Below, in pieces: positions 1 to 8,744 of a stretch of 64,000 nucleotides of DNA. The translations under genes were made by a program, and so were the position numbers. The notes below the pieces were generated by a model that did not search any database, was not told where the DNA came from, and worked only from the letters and a program-made list of their open reading frames with translations. The first letter of the stretch is position 1, and every line of letters begins with the position of its first letter. The DNA is from Nocardioides mesophilus (GTDB lineage: Bacteria; Actinomycetota; Actinomycetes; Propionibacteriales; Nocardioidaceae), in contig NZ_CP060713.1 in the NCBI RefSeq assembly GCF_014395785.1, positions 2,136,501 through 2,200,500 on the forward strand, read 5' to 3'.

Positions 1-158
1 TGAGCGGCGGCGGCGACCGGTCCGGACTCCACCTCGGGCTCCGGCTCGAAGGTCGGCTCGGAGGTCGGCTGGGGGTGGCGACGGCGCCGACGGCGGAACA
101 GCGAAGGCAGCTCGAGATCCGGCTCCCGGGGCCCCTCGCCGGTTTCCTTGTCCGCCAT
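1..158 (-). CDS. hypothetical protein, N-terminal fragment (runs off the window)
   Basis: An open frame reads leftward from an ATG at 158 and leaves the window without a stop. The 52 visible residues begin MADKETGEGPREPDLELPSL, continue with a run of six arginines, and then become rich in Pro, Glu and Thr. There is no signal peptide or membrane segment in this part. A basic and proline/acid-rich cytoplasmic head of this kind often precedes a membrane or envelope domain, but that domain is not visible, so no function is proposed. Confidence 0.5.
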   Translation of the reverse strand, partial: MADKETGEGPREPDLELPSLFRRRRRRHPQPTSEPTFEPEPEVESGPVAAAA

Positions 159-209
159 GGCCGCAGTCTGCCAGACCTGCGGACGACGGCCGTGCCCGTG
201 CGAGCGGTT

Positions 210-1646
210 TCAGAGGGCCTCTGCCGCGACGTGGTTGCGGCGCCCGGCCACCTTCGAGGCATAGGCCCGCTCGCCGGCGACACGCATCGCCTCGTTGACG
301 TCTCCGTTCGGTTGCACGGCCACGCCGATGGTGACGGTCACGATCGGCACGTCGGGTACGCCGCCGTGCTCGAGCGCCAGAGCCTCGACAGCTCCACGGA
401 TCCGCTCGGCGGCGTCGCGGGCGACGATGCCGTCGGCTTCGGGCAGCACCGCCACGAACTCCTCGCCGCCCTTGCGGAACACGCGGTCCGAGTCACGACA
501 GTTGCCGGTCAAGGTCTGAGCGAGCTGCTGGAGAGCGCCGTCGCCCCGCTGGTCTCCGTGTCGATGGTTGTAGGCACTGAACCGGTCCACGTCGACGAAG
601 AGGACGGATGCCGGCTTCCCCGCGTGGGAGGCGACGAACTCGTCGAGGGCGCGTCTGTTCGGCAAGCACGTGAGGGGGTCGGTGCGCGCCTCGGCGTGAA
701 GCCTGTCCCGCTCAGCACGAAGGGCCGACACGGATACGGCACCGTGCACGTCCTCGCGCAGTGATCGCTCCAGCGCCAGGTCGTAGCGAACGACTCCGTC
801 ACCCCCGGCGGCCTTCACGGCGTACATCGCCAGGTCGGCCTGCCGCAGGGACTCCTCGAGGTCGGTCACCTCGGTCACGCCGACCGAGGCGGTCACCGGA
901 TACTCGACGCCCAGGAACGGTCGGGAGATGTCCTGGCAGACGGCGGCTGCCAGCTTGGTCGCGACGTCGACGGCCGACTCCGGGACGAGCACTGCGAACT
1001 CGTCACCACCAAGTCGCGCGATCGTGGCCGACGAGGGCAACGCCTGCCGAAGCCGTTGCGCGACCTCGAACAGCAGTGTGTCGCCGATCTGGTGCCCGAG
1101 CCGGTCGTTGACCTGCTTGAAGCCATCCATGTCGACCATCATCAGCGCGCCGGACGGCGAGTCCTCGGTGCACACCTGCCGGAGTCGTTCCAGCAGCAGG
1201 GCCCTGTTGGGCAGGCCGGTCAGGGAGTCGTACAGCGCCTGGTGCTCGAGGTCGTTCTCCCGCTGCCGGGCCTCAGTGCTGTCGATCACGGTGAGGACCA
1301 ACAAGCCGGACGGCTGCTGAGGCAGACGGGCGTGGCTGCCGTGCACGTGAACGAAGCGAGCGGCCTCGCCGGGCACCGGGGCGACGTCGGCGGTGAAGAA
1401 CATGCTGGTCGACGTCGTCGACTGCGCCAGCCCGGCGACGTATCCGCAGGCACGCTGTCGGTCGGGCGGGGTGAACAAGGCCTCGAACCGAGATCCGACG
1501 ACGTCCCTCGCAAGGAGGACGTGCGCCTTCTCGTTGGCGAATCGGATCAGCCCCTCCATGTCCAGCACGACGATCGCGGTGGGGCTCCACTCCACCACGG
1601 TCCGGTAGAAGCCCTGCTCGCCGGACACGTCCCCCTGACAGCTCAC
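210..1646 (-). CDS. PAS domain protein with tandem GGDEF (diguanylate cyclase) domains
   Basis: This 478-residue protein probably makes, and may also sense, cyclic di-GMP. Residues about 12-125 form a PAS domain, opening with VEWSPTAIVVLD. Residues about 135-290 form a first GGDEF domain with an intact GGDEF at 213-217. Residues about 318-475 form a second with GGEEF at 393-397. RDSD at 384-387 sits nine residues ahead of GGEEF, which is where the RxxD product-inhibition site lies in PleD-type cyclases. The first domain has no such site. No EAL domain or membrane segment is visible, so the protein should be cytoplasmic. The start is GTG at 1646, because the ATG just upstream is out of frame. 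It is transcribed alone. Confidence 0.9.
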   Translation of the reverse strand: MSCQGDVSGEQGFYRTVVEWSPTAIVVLDMEGLIRFANEKAHVLLARDVVGSRFEALFTPPDRQRACGYVAGLAQSTTSTSMFFTADVAPVPGEAARFVHVHGSHARLPQQPSGLLVLTVIDSTEARQRENDLEHQALYDSLTGLPNRALLLERLRQVCTEDSPSGALMMVDMDGFKQVNDRLGHQIGDTLLFEVAQRLRQALPSSATIARLGGDEFAVLVPESAVDVATKLAAAVCQDISRPFLGVEYPVTASVGVTEVTDLEESLRQADLAMYAVKAAGGDGVVRYDLALERSLREDVHGAVSVSALRAERDRLHAEARTDPLTCLPNRRALDEFVASHAGKPASVLFVDVDRFSAYNHRHGDQRGDGALQQLAQTLTGNCRDSDRVFRKGGEEFVAVLPEADGIVARDAAERIRGAVEALALEHGGVPDVPIVTVTIGVAVQPNGDVNEAMRVAGERAYASKVAGRRNHVAAEAL

Positions 1647-1716
1647 CCGCTCATTGTCCGCACCTTGTGTCGGCGTTGGGGGAGATTGTGAACTCCCGAG
1701 GGGTCGGAACGCAGCA

Positions 1717-1742
1717 GACCCCCACCCGGATGGATGGGGGTC
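1717..1742 (-). terminator. hairpin downstream of tRNA-Pro
   Basis: A perfect 8-bp stem, GACCCCCA (1717-1724) with TGGGGGTC (1735-1742), encloses a 10-nt loop. It lies 20 nt beyond the 3' end of tRNA-Pro in the direction of transcription. No T-run follows, which is common for actinobacterial terminators. It could also separate the tRNA from the GGDEF gene on the same strand. Confidence 0.55.
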
Positions 1743-1762
1743 GCTTCCCTGCGTTTACTCGG

Positions 1763-1836
<74 letters not shown>

Positions 1837-1881
1837 AGAGCCCTTGATCGGCGCGGTGAGTCTACCCGAGCGACGCCCCGG

Positions 1882-2841
1882 CTACGAATCCGGCCCGGCG
1901 GTCAACGTCAGCAAGGTCGCTTCGGGCCGGCAGCAGAACCGCAGCGGCACGTAGGGCGACGTGCCGAGACCGGCGGACACGTGCAGCCACGAGCTGCCGG
2001 GTGTGCCCGGCAGCGAGGTGGCCGGATGCCGGTGCAGCCCCTTCGCGCGCGCCGGCTCGAGGTCGCAGTTGGTCACCAGGGCGCCCTTGCCCGGCAGGCA
2101 CAGCTGGCCGCCATGCGTGTGACCCGCCATCACCAGCTCGTAGCCGTCGGCGGCGAACCGGTCGAGGACCCGCAGGTACGGCGCGTGGGCGACCGCCACG
2201 CGGACGTCGGCCGAGGAGTCGGCGGCCCCGCCGACGGCCGCGAGGTCGTCGTACCCCAGGTGCGGGTCGTCGACGCCGACGAAGGCGAACGAGGTTCCGG
2301 CCACGGCGAGGTTGGCACGGGCGTTGTCAAGGTCGACCCAGCCGCGCTTCTCGAAGCCGGCGACCATCTCGCGCCACGGCAGCTGGGGAGAGCTGGTGTT
2401 GCGGCGCCCGTCGTCGGGCAGCAGGTAGCGGACCGGGTTGCGCGTCGTCGGCGCGAAGTAGTCGTTGGAGCCGCGCACGAACACCCCCGGGACGTCGAGG
2501 AGGTCCCCGAGGGCGTCGAGCAGGACCGGCACGGAGTCGCGGTGCGCCAGGTTGTCGCCGGTGTTGACCACCAGGTCCGGCTGCAGGGACGCGAGGCTCC
2601 GCAACCACTCCTGCTTGCGGTGCTGGGACGGGGTCAGGTGCAGATCGCTGAGGTGCAGCACGGTGAGGTCACGGTGCCCGGGCGGCAGCACCGCGACGGT
2701 CGCGGTGCGCAGCGCGAACCACCTCGCCTCCCACGACGCGTAGGCGAGGCCGGCCACCGCGGTCGCGGCACCGAGCTTCGCGACCCGGGCGATCGGGCGG
2801 GCGACAGGCCTGGCGGGCTGGCTGGCGGCGTGAGGGGGCAT
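1882..2841 (-). CDS. calcineurin-like metallophosphoesterase
   Basis: This 319-residue protein of the YkuE-like phosphoesterase family has the metal-binding series DLH (66-68), GDN (95-97), GSND (124-127, in place of the usual GNHD), a downstream HAP and GHTHGG near the C-terminus. A hydrophobic segment at about 22-36 could anchor the N-terminus. The open frame extends upstream, but ATG 2841 is preferred because the longer version would run into the divergent yqeY gene. The M. tuberculosis homologue (Rv3683) also lies next to ponA2. The substrate is unknown; envelope phospholipid or nucleotide esters are possible. Confidence 0.85.
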   Translation of the reverse strand: MPPHAASQPARPVARPIARVAKLGAATAVAGLAYASWEARWFALRTATVAVLPPGHRDLTVLHLSDLHLTPSQHRKQEWLRSLASLQPDLVVNTGDNLAHRDSVPVLLDALGDLLDVPGVFVRGSNDYFAPTTRNPVRYLLPDDGRRNTSSPQLPWREMVAGFEKRGWVDLDNARANLAVAGTSFAFVGVDDPHLGYDDLAAVGGAADSSADVRVAVAHAPYLRVLDRFAADGYELVMAGHTHGGQLCLPGKGALVTNCDLEPARAKGLHRHPATSLPGTPGSSWLHVSAGLGTSPYVPLRFCCRPEATLLTLTAGPDS

Positions 2842-2866
2842 TGCCCAAGGCTGCCACAATGGCCCG

Positions 2867-3325
2867 ATGAGCGAGCTCAAGGACCGGTTGCGCACCGACC
2901 TCACCGCGGCGATCAAGGGACGCGACGAGGTGACGTCGTCCACGCTCCGCATGGTGCTGACGGCGATCACCAACGCCGAGGTCGCGGGCAAGGAGTCACG
3001 CGAGCTCACCGACGACGACGTCATCGGGGTGCTCAGCAGCGAGGGCAAGAAACGCCGCGAGGCCGCCGAGGCGTTCGCCGACGCCGGTCGCGTCGAGCAG
3101 GCCGCCAAGGAGCGGGCCGAGGCGGAGGTGATCGCCGGCTACCTGCCCGCCCAGCTGACCGAGCAGGAGGTGGCGGACCTCGTCACCTCCACGATCGCCG
3201 CGCTCGGCGTGGCCGACGACGGCATGCGGGCGATGGGCCGCGTCATGGGCGCGCTGCAGCCGCAGGTCAAGGGCCGCGCCGACGGCGGTGTCGTCGCCGC
3301 GGAGGTACGCCGCCAGCTCGGCTAG
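2867..3325 (+). CDS. GatB/YqeY domain protein
   Basis: This 152-residue YqeY-like protein resembles the tail domain of the GatB amidotransferase subunit, which contacts tRNA. It begins MSELKDRLRTDLTAAIKGRD. Typical family sequence includes TLRMVLTAITNAEV, then EGKKRREAAEAFADAGR, then a C-terminal section ending MGRVMGALQPQVKGRADG. The stand-alone form has no firmly established role. It is divergent from the metallophosphoesterase with only 25 nt between the starts, so the two probably share a promoter region. No clear Shine-Dalgarno precedes the ATG, so it may be translated leaderless. Confidence 0.88.
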   Translation: MSELKDRLRTDLTAAIKGRDEVTSSTLRMVLTAITNAEVAGKESRELTDDDVIGVLSSEGKKRREAAEAFADAGRVEQAAKERAEAEVIAGYLPAQLTEQEVADLVTSTIAALGVADDGMRAMGRVMGALQPQVKGRADGGVVAAEVRRQLG

Positions 3326-3333
3326 CCGAGGGA

Positions 3334-5766
3334 TCAGCCGTTCGGGCCGCGCCCGTTGCCGCGGCCGTTGCCCGGCTTGTCGTTGCCGCCACCGCCACCG
3401 CCACCGCCGGTGTTCCCGCCACCGCCGCCGGTGTTGCCGCCGGTGGTCGGCGCGGGCTGCGGCGCCGGCTGCGGGGCCGGCTGCGGCGCCGGCTCCGGGG
3501 TGCCGTTGGAGACGTAGATGGTGATGGTGCTGCCGGTGCCGATCTGGGTGCCGGAGCCGGGAGACAGGTAGGCGACGGTGCCGTAGGAGTTGCTGCTGTT
3601 CACCATCGGCCCGATCACCGGGCTGAAGCCGGCCCGACGCAGCGCCTCCGCGGCCGAGGTCGGGCTGTAGCCGTAGAGCGAGGGGACCGTGGTCATCCGG
3701 CCCATGATGGCGGTGGGGTCAGGAACCGTGAAGTCGGTGTCGGGCAGGAGCCCCTCGACCGCCTTCATGGCGTCGCCCCACATCGGGCCGGCCGTCGTGC
3801 TGCCGTGCGCGGTGTCGATGTAGGTGCCGCCGACGGTCTGGCCGTTCAACGAGATCCACTCGCCGACCGAGTTGGCGCCGGCGATCATCGAGGCGGTGGC
3901 CAGGTTGGGCGTGTAGCCGACGAACCAGACCGCCCGGTTCCCGCTGATCGTGCCGGTCTTGCCCGCGGAGGGCTGGTCGAGATTGATGCCGGCGTCGTAC
4001 CCGAAGCCGCCCGGCTCCTGCACGCCGCGCAGCACGTCGTTGACGGCGTCCGCCTCGGCGGTCTTCAGCAGCTGCTGGCACTGCGCCGGGTAGTCGGCGA
4101 TCTTCTTGCCGGCGCTGTTGAGGACCTCGGTGACCGGCCGTGCGTCACAGTGCAGCCCGCGGGCCGCGAAGGTGGCGTAGGCCTGGGCCATCGTCAGCGG
4201 GTCGGTGTTGGTGACACCGAGCGTGAACGAGGGGACCACCGTCTTGGGGTCGACGTCGATGCCCATCTCCTTGGCCAGCGTCGCCGGCTTGCACAGCCCC
4301 GTGCGCTGCTCGAGCTGGGCGTAGAAGGTGTTCACCGACAGCTGGGTGCCGGCGTAGAGGTCGAAGGTTCCACTCTTGGTGGAGTTCTCCACCGGCCAGG
4401 AGGCGGTGGAGCGGTACATCCCGTCGCAGTCGCGGAACGAGTTCTCGGCCAGGGTGATGGTCGGTGGCGCCGGGATCTGCGTCGACAGCGGGATGCCCTG
4501 CTGGATCGCCGAGGCGAGGACGAACGCCTTGAACGTCGATCCGGCCTGGAAGCCGTTGGCGTCGCCGTACTTCGCCGGCACGACGTAGTTGAGGTAGGTC
4601 TGCCCGGCCTTCCTGTCGTCGCCCATCGGGCGGGACTGGGACAGGGCACGGACCTCGCCGGTGCCGGGTTGCACCATCGCCAGCCCGCCGATGGCCTGGT
4701 CGGTGGGGTTCACGTGCGCACGCACGGAGGCGTCGGCCGCCCGCTGGTAGCGCAGGTCCACCGTGGTCCGGATCGTCAGACCGCCGTTCTTGAGCAGCTC
4801 CCTGCGGTCGTCCTTGGTCTTGCCCAGCGCGGGATCGGCGAGGAGGTACTGGAGCGCGTAGTCGCAGAAGAACGGCGCCGGCGAGTTGACGCAGCCGTTG
4901 CTGGTCGGGCTGACCTTGAGGCCGAGCCGGCGCTTCATCGCCCGGTCCGCCTCCGACTTCGAGATCACGTTGAGCTTGAGCATCGTCTCCAGCACCGTGT
5001 TGCGACGGTTCAGCGCCTCGCCCGGGTTGTTGGTCGGGTCGTAGCCGGTCGGGTTCTTCACCAGACCCGCGAGCAGCGCTGCCTCGTGGAGCTTCAGCTG
5101 GGACGCCGGCTTGGAGAAGTAGTGCTGGGCGGCCGCCTCGATACCGTGCGCGCCGTCGCCGAAGTAGGCGATGTTCAGGTAGCGCTCGAGGATCCAGTCC
5201 TTGGAGTAGTTCTCCTCGAAGGCGATGGCGTAGCGCAGCTCGCGGATCTTGCGGGAGTAGGAGTCCGCGGTCGCCTCCGCCTGCTCCTTGTCGCTGTCGG
5301 CCTGGGCGAGCAGCGTCATCTTGACCATCTGCTGGGTGATCGACGAGCCACCCTGGACCGTCGAGTCGGCCATCTCGTTGGTGACGAACGCGCGGAGCGT
5401 GCCGCGCAGGTCCAGCGCGCCGTGCTGGTAGAACCGGAAGTCCTCGATCGAGATGATCGCCTTGCGCATGATCGGCGCGACCTTGACGAGCGGGACGTTG
5501 ACGCGGTTCTCCTCGTACAACGTGGCCAGCAAGGTGCCGTTCTTCGCCAGCACCCGGGTGCGCTGGGGCAGCGGCTCGGCCTTCAGCTCGGCCGGGATCT
5601 TGTCCATGGTCTGCGCGACGTCGCGAGCCGACAGCCCCACCACGCCCGCGAACGGAACGGCCAGGCCGGCGACGAGGACGCCCATGACGGCGGCGACCGC
5701 CACCATCACGCCCAGGTGGGAGAGGATGGAGGCAGGCTTCAAGGTGTCGGTGCGACGCGCGGACAT
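3334..5766 (-). CDS. ponA2: bifunctional class A penicillin-binding protein with PASTA domain (PonA2 type)
   Basis: This enzyme polymerises lipid II glycan strands and cross-links their peptides outside the membrane. The 810-residue form has a short cytoplasmic N-terminus and a membrane segment at about 15-45. Its GT51 transglycosylase has IEDFRFYQHG (catalytic Glu108) and QGGSSITQQMVK. The transpeptidase triad is S410-TFK, S477-VN and K603-TG. One PASTA domain beginning VPSLYGYSP follows. The tail is Pro/Ala repeats and a Gly-rich stretch ending GNGRGPNG. An alternative ATG at 5787 would add seven residues; the longer open frame to 5898 is unlikely. The gene is divergent from whiB, as ponA2 and whiB4 are in M. 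tuberculosis. Confidence 0.93.
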   Translation of the reverse strand: MSARRTDTLKPASILSHLGVMVAVAAVMGVLVAGLAVPFAGVVGLSARDVAQTMDKIPAELKAEPLPQRTRVLAKNGTLLATLYEENRVNVPLVKVAPIMRKAIISIEDFRFYQHGALDLRGTLRAFVTNEMADSTVQGGSSITQQMVKMTLLAQADSDKEQAEATADSYSRKIRELRYAIAFEENYSKDWILERYLNIAYFGDGAHGIEAAAQHYFSKPASQLKLHEAALLAGLVKNPTGYDPTNNPGEALNRRNTVLETMLKLNVISKSEADRAMKRRLGLKVSPTSNGCVNSPAPFFCDYALQYLLADPALGKTKDDRRELLKNGGLTIRTTVDLRYQRAADASVRAHVNPTDQAIGGLAMVQPGTGEVRALSQSRPMGDDRKAGQTYLNYVVPAKYGDANGFQAGSTFKAFVLASAIQQGIPLSTQIPAPPTITLAENSFRDCDGMYRSTASWPVENSTKSGTFDLYAGTQLSVNTFYAQLEQRTGLCKPATLAKEMGIDVDPKTVVPSFTLGVTNTDPLTMAQAYATFAARGLHCDARPVTEVLNSAGKKIADYPAQCQQLLKTAEADAVNDVLRGVQEPGGFGYDAGINLDQPSAGKTGTISGNRAVWFVGYTPNLATASMIAGANSVGEWISLNGQTVGGTYIDTAHGSTTAGPMWGDAMKAVEGLLPDTDFTVPDPTAIMGRMTTVPSLYGYSPTSAAEALRRAGFSPVIGPMVNSSNSYGTVAYLSPGSGTQIGTGSTITIYVSNGTPEPAPQPAPQPAPQPAPTTGGNTGGGGGNTGGGGGGGGNDKPGNGRGNGRGPNG

Positions 5767-5911
5767 GGGTCCCAGGTTAGAGGACATGTGGGCGGGATAG
5801 CCCGAACAGGCCACACGCGGGCGGCGTCCGGCATCCCACCCGCCACAGGAGCCACTTGGGAGGACAACCCACCCCCCTCCGGGACGAACACCTGCCAATC
5901 GGTCGACTTGA

Positions 5912-5929
5912 GTAGTTCCTTTGGACTAC
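5912..5929. promoter_or_regulatory. imperfect inverted repeat between ponA2 and whiB
   Basis: GTAGT (5912-5916) pairs with ACTAC (5925-5929). An inner CC/GG pair, one bulged T and a TTT loop complete the repeat. It lies in the 277-nt ponA2/whiB divergent region, which is clearly poorer in GC than its surroundings between about 5900 and 6010. It could be an operator for either gene. No convincing promoter hexamers were assigned. Confidence 0.35.
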
Positions 5930-6043
5930 GCCAAGTTGCTCCCTCTGTGTCTGTTTCGCGCCAATACCATTCTTTACCTTTCTACGTGGGATGACTCAAC
6001 GACCTGTGGGTTCAAGCAGGTCCTCTCGGATGGGAGCCGAGCA

Positions 6044-6361
6044 ATGACGTGGAACGAAGACTGGGCAACTGTGGCCCTGTGCAACGAGACCCGGCCGGAC
6101 GAGCTGTTCGTGCGTGGCGCCGCCCAGAACCGGGCGAAGCAGCTGTGCGCGGGCTGTCCGGTCCGCACCGAGTGCCTCGCCGAGGCCCTCGACAACGAGA
6201 TCGAGTGGGGCGTGTGGGGTGGCATGACCGAGCGTGAGCGTCGGGCTCTGCTGCGTCGTCGTCCCAACGTGACCTCGTGGCGGCGGCTGCTCGAGACCGC
6301 GATGGCCGACCACCAGGCCGCCGTGTCGGCCGAGACCACGGTCGTGGCCGTCTCCGCCTGA
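6044..6361 (+). CDS. whiB4: WhiB-family iron-sulfur transcriptional regulator (WhiB4-like)
   Basis: This 105-residue protein has the four cluster-ligating cysteines C13, C35, C38 and C44 in the WhiB pattern C-X21-C-X2-C-X5-C. The GVWGG turn at 56-60 follows, and then the basic stretch RRALLRRRP. WhiB proteins bind [4Fe-4S] and act with the primary sigma factor. ATG 6044 is chosen because it follows GGGAG and begins the conserved domain; the longer frame has no family similarity. The whiB4 assignment rests on synteny with ponA2 and the two ArsA-like ATPases. In mycobacteria WhiB4 is an oxygen- and NO-responsive redox regulator. Confidence 0.9.
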   Translation: MTWNEDWATVALCNETRPDELFVRGAAQNRAKQLCAGCPVRTECLAEALDNEIEWGVWGGMTERERRALLRRRPNVTSWRRLLETAMADHQAAVSAETTVVAVSA

Positions 6362-6393
6362 GCCTGCGAGCCGAAGGTCCTGGAACGGGTTCG

Positions 6394-7593
6394 CTAGGCG
6401 CTGAGCAGCTCGCCGACGCGCCGCAGGCCCTCCAGGTCGTGCACGTCGGTGGACAGCGCCGGCACCACCACGGTGGGCACGTGCGGGTGCACTGCGGAGA
6501 ACCGCTGCCGCAGCCGGCTCTCGCGCGCCACCAGCCGGGCCCGCTCCGCGGCGAGTCGCAGCAGGCCGCTGGTGAGGTGCGCCTCGTCGGCCCCCGAGAG
6601 CCGCTCCGCCGCCGCGAGCGCCTGCTCCCCCGAGATCCCGCCCAGCGGTGAGCGGCTGGCCCGGTTCACCACCAGGCCGGCCAGCGGCATCTGCTCCTCC
6701 TCGAGCCGCTCCACGAAGTACGACGCCTCCCGCAACGCGTCCGGCTCCGGGGCCGCCACCACCAGGAACGCCGTCCCCGGCGCCTGCAGCAGCTCGAACG
6801 TCTTGGTGGCCCGCTGACGGAACCCGCCGAACAGCGTGTCGAAGGCGGTGACGAAGGTGGACAGGTCCTTGAGCACCTGGGCGCCGAGGATCTTGGTGAG
6901 CGCGCCGGTGATCGCCGAGAGGCCGGCCGTCATCAGCCGCGCCGGGCCCCGGGCGGGCGCCAGCAGGATCCGGATGAACCGGCCGTCCAGGAAGCTCGAG
7001 AGCCGCTCCGGTGCGTCGAGGAAGTCCAGCGCCGACCGCGACGGCGGCGTGTCCACGATGATGAGGTCCCAGCGCCCGGTGCGTCGGGCGTCCTTGTGGA
7101 GCTGGCCGAGCTTCTCCATCGCCATGTACTCCTGCGTGCCCGCGAACGAGCTCGAGAGCGCCACGTAGAACGGGTTGGCCAGGATCTGGGCGGCCTTCTC
7201 CGGGCTGGCCTGGCTCTCGACCACCTCGTCGAAGGTGCGCTTCATGTCCAGCATCATCGCGTCGAGCGACCCACCGCCGGTCGGCGCCAGGTGCGGCACC
7301 GGCCGGGGGATGTTGTCGAGTGCCTCGATCCCCATCGACTGGGCCAGCCGGCGGGCCGGGTCGATGGTGAGCACCACGACCTTGCGGCCCCGCTCGGCGG
7401 CGCGCAGCGCCAGCGCGGCCGAGGTCGTGGTCTTGCCCACCCCGCCCGAGCCGCAGCAGACGATGATCCGGGTCGCCGGGTCGTCGAGCAGGGCGTCCAC
7501 GTCGAGCGGCGGGTTGGTGTGCGGGTGCCCCGCCAGCGGGCCGACCCGGCCGCGAGCGTGCTCGCCGTCGTGGATGTCGCGGGGGGCGCTCAT
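6394..7593 (-). CDS. ArsA/GET3-family ATPase (second of a pair)
   Basis: This 399-residue SIMIBI-class ATPase has the deviant Walker A GSGGVGKTTTSAALALR near residue 48, then VVLTIDPARRLAQSMG and the switch sequence IIVDTPPSRSALDFLDAP. It corresponds by position to Rv3680. No arsenite-binding cysteine pair is apparent. The pair probably works as a heteromeric ATPase of the Get3-like branch rather than in arsenite export. In mycobacteria these proteins have been linked to glycerol and nitric-oxide tolerance (recollection). It starts inside the upstream partner's stop (ATGA overlap at 7590-7593), so the two genes are co-transcribed and probably translationally coupled. Confidence 0.85.
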   Translation of the reverse strand: MSAPRDIHDGEHARGRVGPLAGHPHTNPPLDVDALLDDPATRIIVCCGSGGVGKTTTSAALALRAAERGRKVVVLTIDPARRLAQSMGIEALDNIPRPVPHLAPTGGGSLDAMMLDMKRTFDEVVESQASPEKAAQILANPFYVALSSSFAGTQEYMAMEKLGQLHKDARRTGRWDLIIVDTPPSRSALDFLDAPERLSSFLDGRFIRILLAPARGPARLMTAGLSAITGALTKILGAQVLKDLSTFVTAFDTLFGGFRQRATKTFELLQAPGTAFLVVAAPEPDALREASYFVERLEEEQMPLAGLVVNRASRSPLGGISGEQALAAAERLSGADEAHLTSGLLRLAAERARLVARESRLRQRFSAVHPHVPTVVVPALSTDVHDLEGLRRVGELLSA

Positions 7594-8612
7594 GCCATGC
7601 CTTCCTCGACCAGGTCCTCGGCGAGCTCGTAGAGCCCCCCGAGGTCGACGCCGTCGGGCAACCGCGGCAGCTCGTAGGTGGGCACGTCCAGCTCGGCCAC
7701 GCGCTCGCGCATCCGGTCCTCCAGCTCGCGTCGTTCGGCGTGGTCCCGAGCCTCCAGGAGGAGCTCGTCGACGACCTCGGGGGTCACGTCCAGGCCGGCC
7801 TTCTCCAGGTCGGCCTCCACCTGTGCGCGCGGCAGCGTGCCGTCGGCCGCGGCCCGGCGTACGTCCTCGGCCAGGGTGCGTCCGCGGACCAGGTTCACCA
7901 CCACCCCGCCGACCGGCAGGCCGGCGTCGCGGAGCTGGGCGATCCCGTCGGCGGTCTCCTGGACCGGCATGTCCTCGAGCACCGTGACCAGGTGCACCCG
8001 GGTGCGCTTCGATCGGAGCAGGCCCATCACGTTGTCGGCCTGGCTGCGGATCGGGCCGACCTTCGCCAGCCCGGCCAGCTCCTTGTTGACGCCGAGGAAC
8101 TGGGCGATCCGGCCGGTCGGCGGCGCGTCGAGCACCACGGCGTCGTACTCGCGGTGGTTCTTGCCGCGCTTGTTGCGGTAGACCGCCTCGTACACCTTGC
8201 CGGTGAGCAGCACGTCGCGCACGCCCGGGGCGATCGTGGTGGCGAAGTCGATGACGCCGAAGCGGTCGAGCGCCTTGCCGGCCCGCCCGAGGCGGTAGTA
8301 CATCGCGAGGTACTCCATGAGCGCGGACTCCGGGTCGATCGCCAGGGCGTAGACGTGCCCGCCGCCACCACCCTCGCTGTCGGCGCCACTCGCGATCCGG
8401 CGCTCCTCGTAGGGCAGCGGCGGGACGTCGAAGAGCTGGGCGATCCCCTGACGTCCCTCGACCTCGCAGAGCAGCACCTGCTTGCCCCGGCTGGCCAGCG
8501 CCAGCGCCAGGGCCGCGGCCACCGTGCTCTTGCCGGTGCCGCCCTTGCCGGTCACCACGTGCAGACGCACTCCTGGCCAGTCCTCGGCCCCGGGGCCCTG
8601 CTCGTCGCTCAT
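7590..8612 (-). CDS. ArsA/GET3-family ATPase (first of a pair)
   Basis: This 340-residue ATPase has Walker A GKGGTGKSTVAAALALALAS at about residues 22-41. The body contains VVLDAPPTGRIAQFLGVN, the switch region typical of ArsA_ATPase proteins. It is the Rv3679-like member and the promoter-proximal gene of the two-ATPase operon. Start ATG 8612 lies 132 nt from the divergent scoA start. The C-terminus is acidic and helical with no membrane segment. The client or substrate cannot be read from sequence. Confidence 0.85.
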   Translation of the reverse strand: MSDEQGPGAEDWPGVRLHVVTGKGGTGKSTVAAALALALASRGKQVLLCEVEGRQGIAQLFDVPPLPYEERRIASGADSEGGGGGHVYALAIDPESALMEYLAMYYRLGRAGKALDRFGVIDFATTIAPGVRDVLLTGKVYEAVYRNKRGKNHREYDAVVLDAPPTGRIAQFLGVNKELAGLAKVGPIRSQADNVMGLLRSKRTRVHLVTVLEDMPVQETADGIAQLRDAGLPVGGVVVNLVRGRTLAEDVRRAAADGTLPRAQVEADLEKAGLDVTPEVVDELLLEARDHAERRELEDRMRERVAELDVPTYELPRLPDGVDLGGLYELAEDLVEEGMA

Positions 8613-8694
8613 TCGTCGGAGCCTAGCCGGGCGGCGGTGCCGGATTCACGGGTCGGTGTCGAGGGTCACAGCGGATGGCTAGGGTGTGCTGCGT

Positions 8695-8725
8695 CAGCGT
8701 GAACGTCAGCGTGGTCTTCAGCGTG
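8695..8725 (+). repeat. three 12-nt-spaced CAGCGTG direct repeats upstream of scoA
   Basis: CAGCGTG occurs at 8695-8701, 8707-8713 and 8719-8725. The period is exactly 12 nt, and the intervening five bases also resemble each other (AACGT, GTCTT, GTCGT). The array ends 19 nt before the scoA GTG and just ahead of its Shine-Dalgarno. It may be a set of regulator sites at the scoAB promoter or simple tandem duplication. Confidence 0.5.
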
Positions 8726-8744
8726 GTCGTAGGGAGGAGTCGTC

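Noticed and set aside
3357-3460. Gly-rich repeat at the PonA2 C-terminus considered as a DNA repeat element
   Set aside because: It is an in-frame GGN/GGG-coding tail common in actinobacterial PBPs, not an independent element.
6394-8612. ArsA-like pair as an arsenic resistance operon
   Set aside because: No ArsB, ArsR or ArsC is nearby and the arsenite-binding cysteines are not apparent; synteny favours the conserved Rv3679/Rv3680-type pair.
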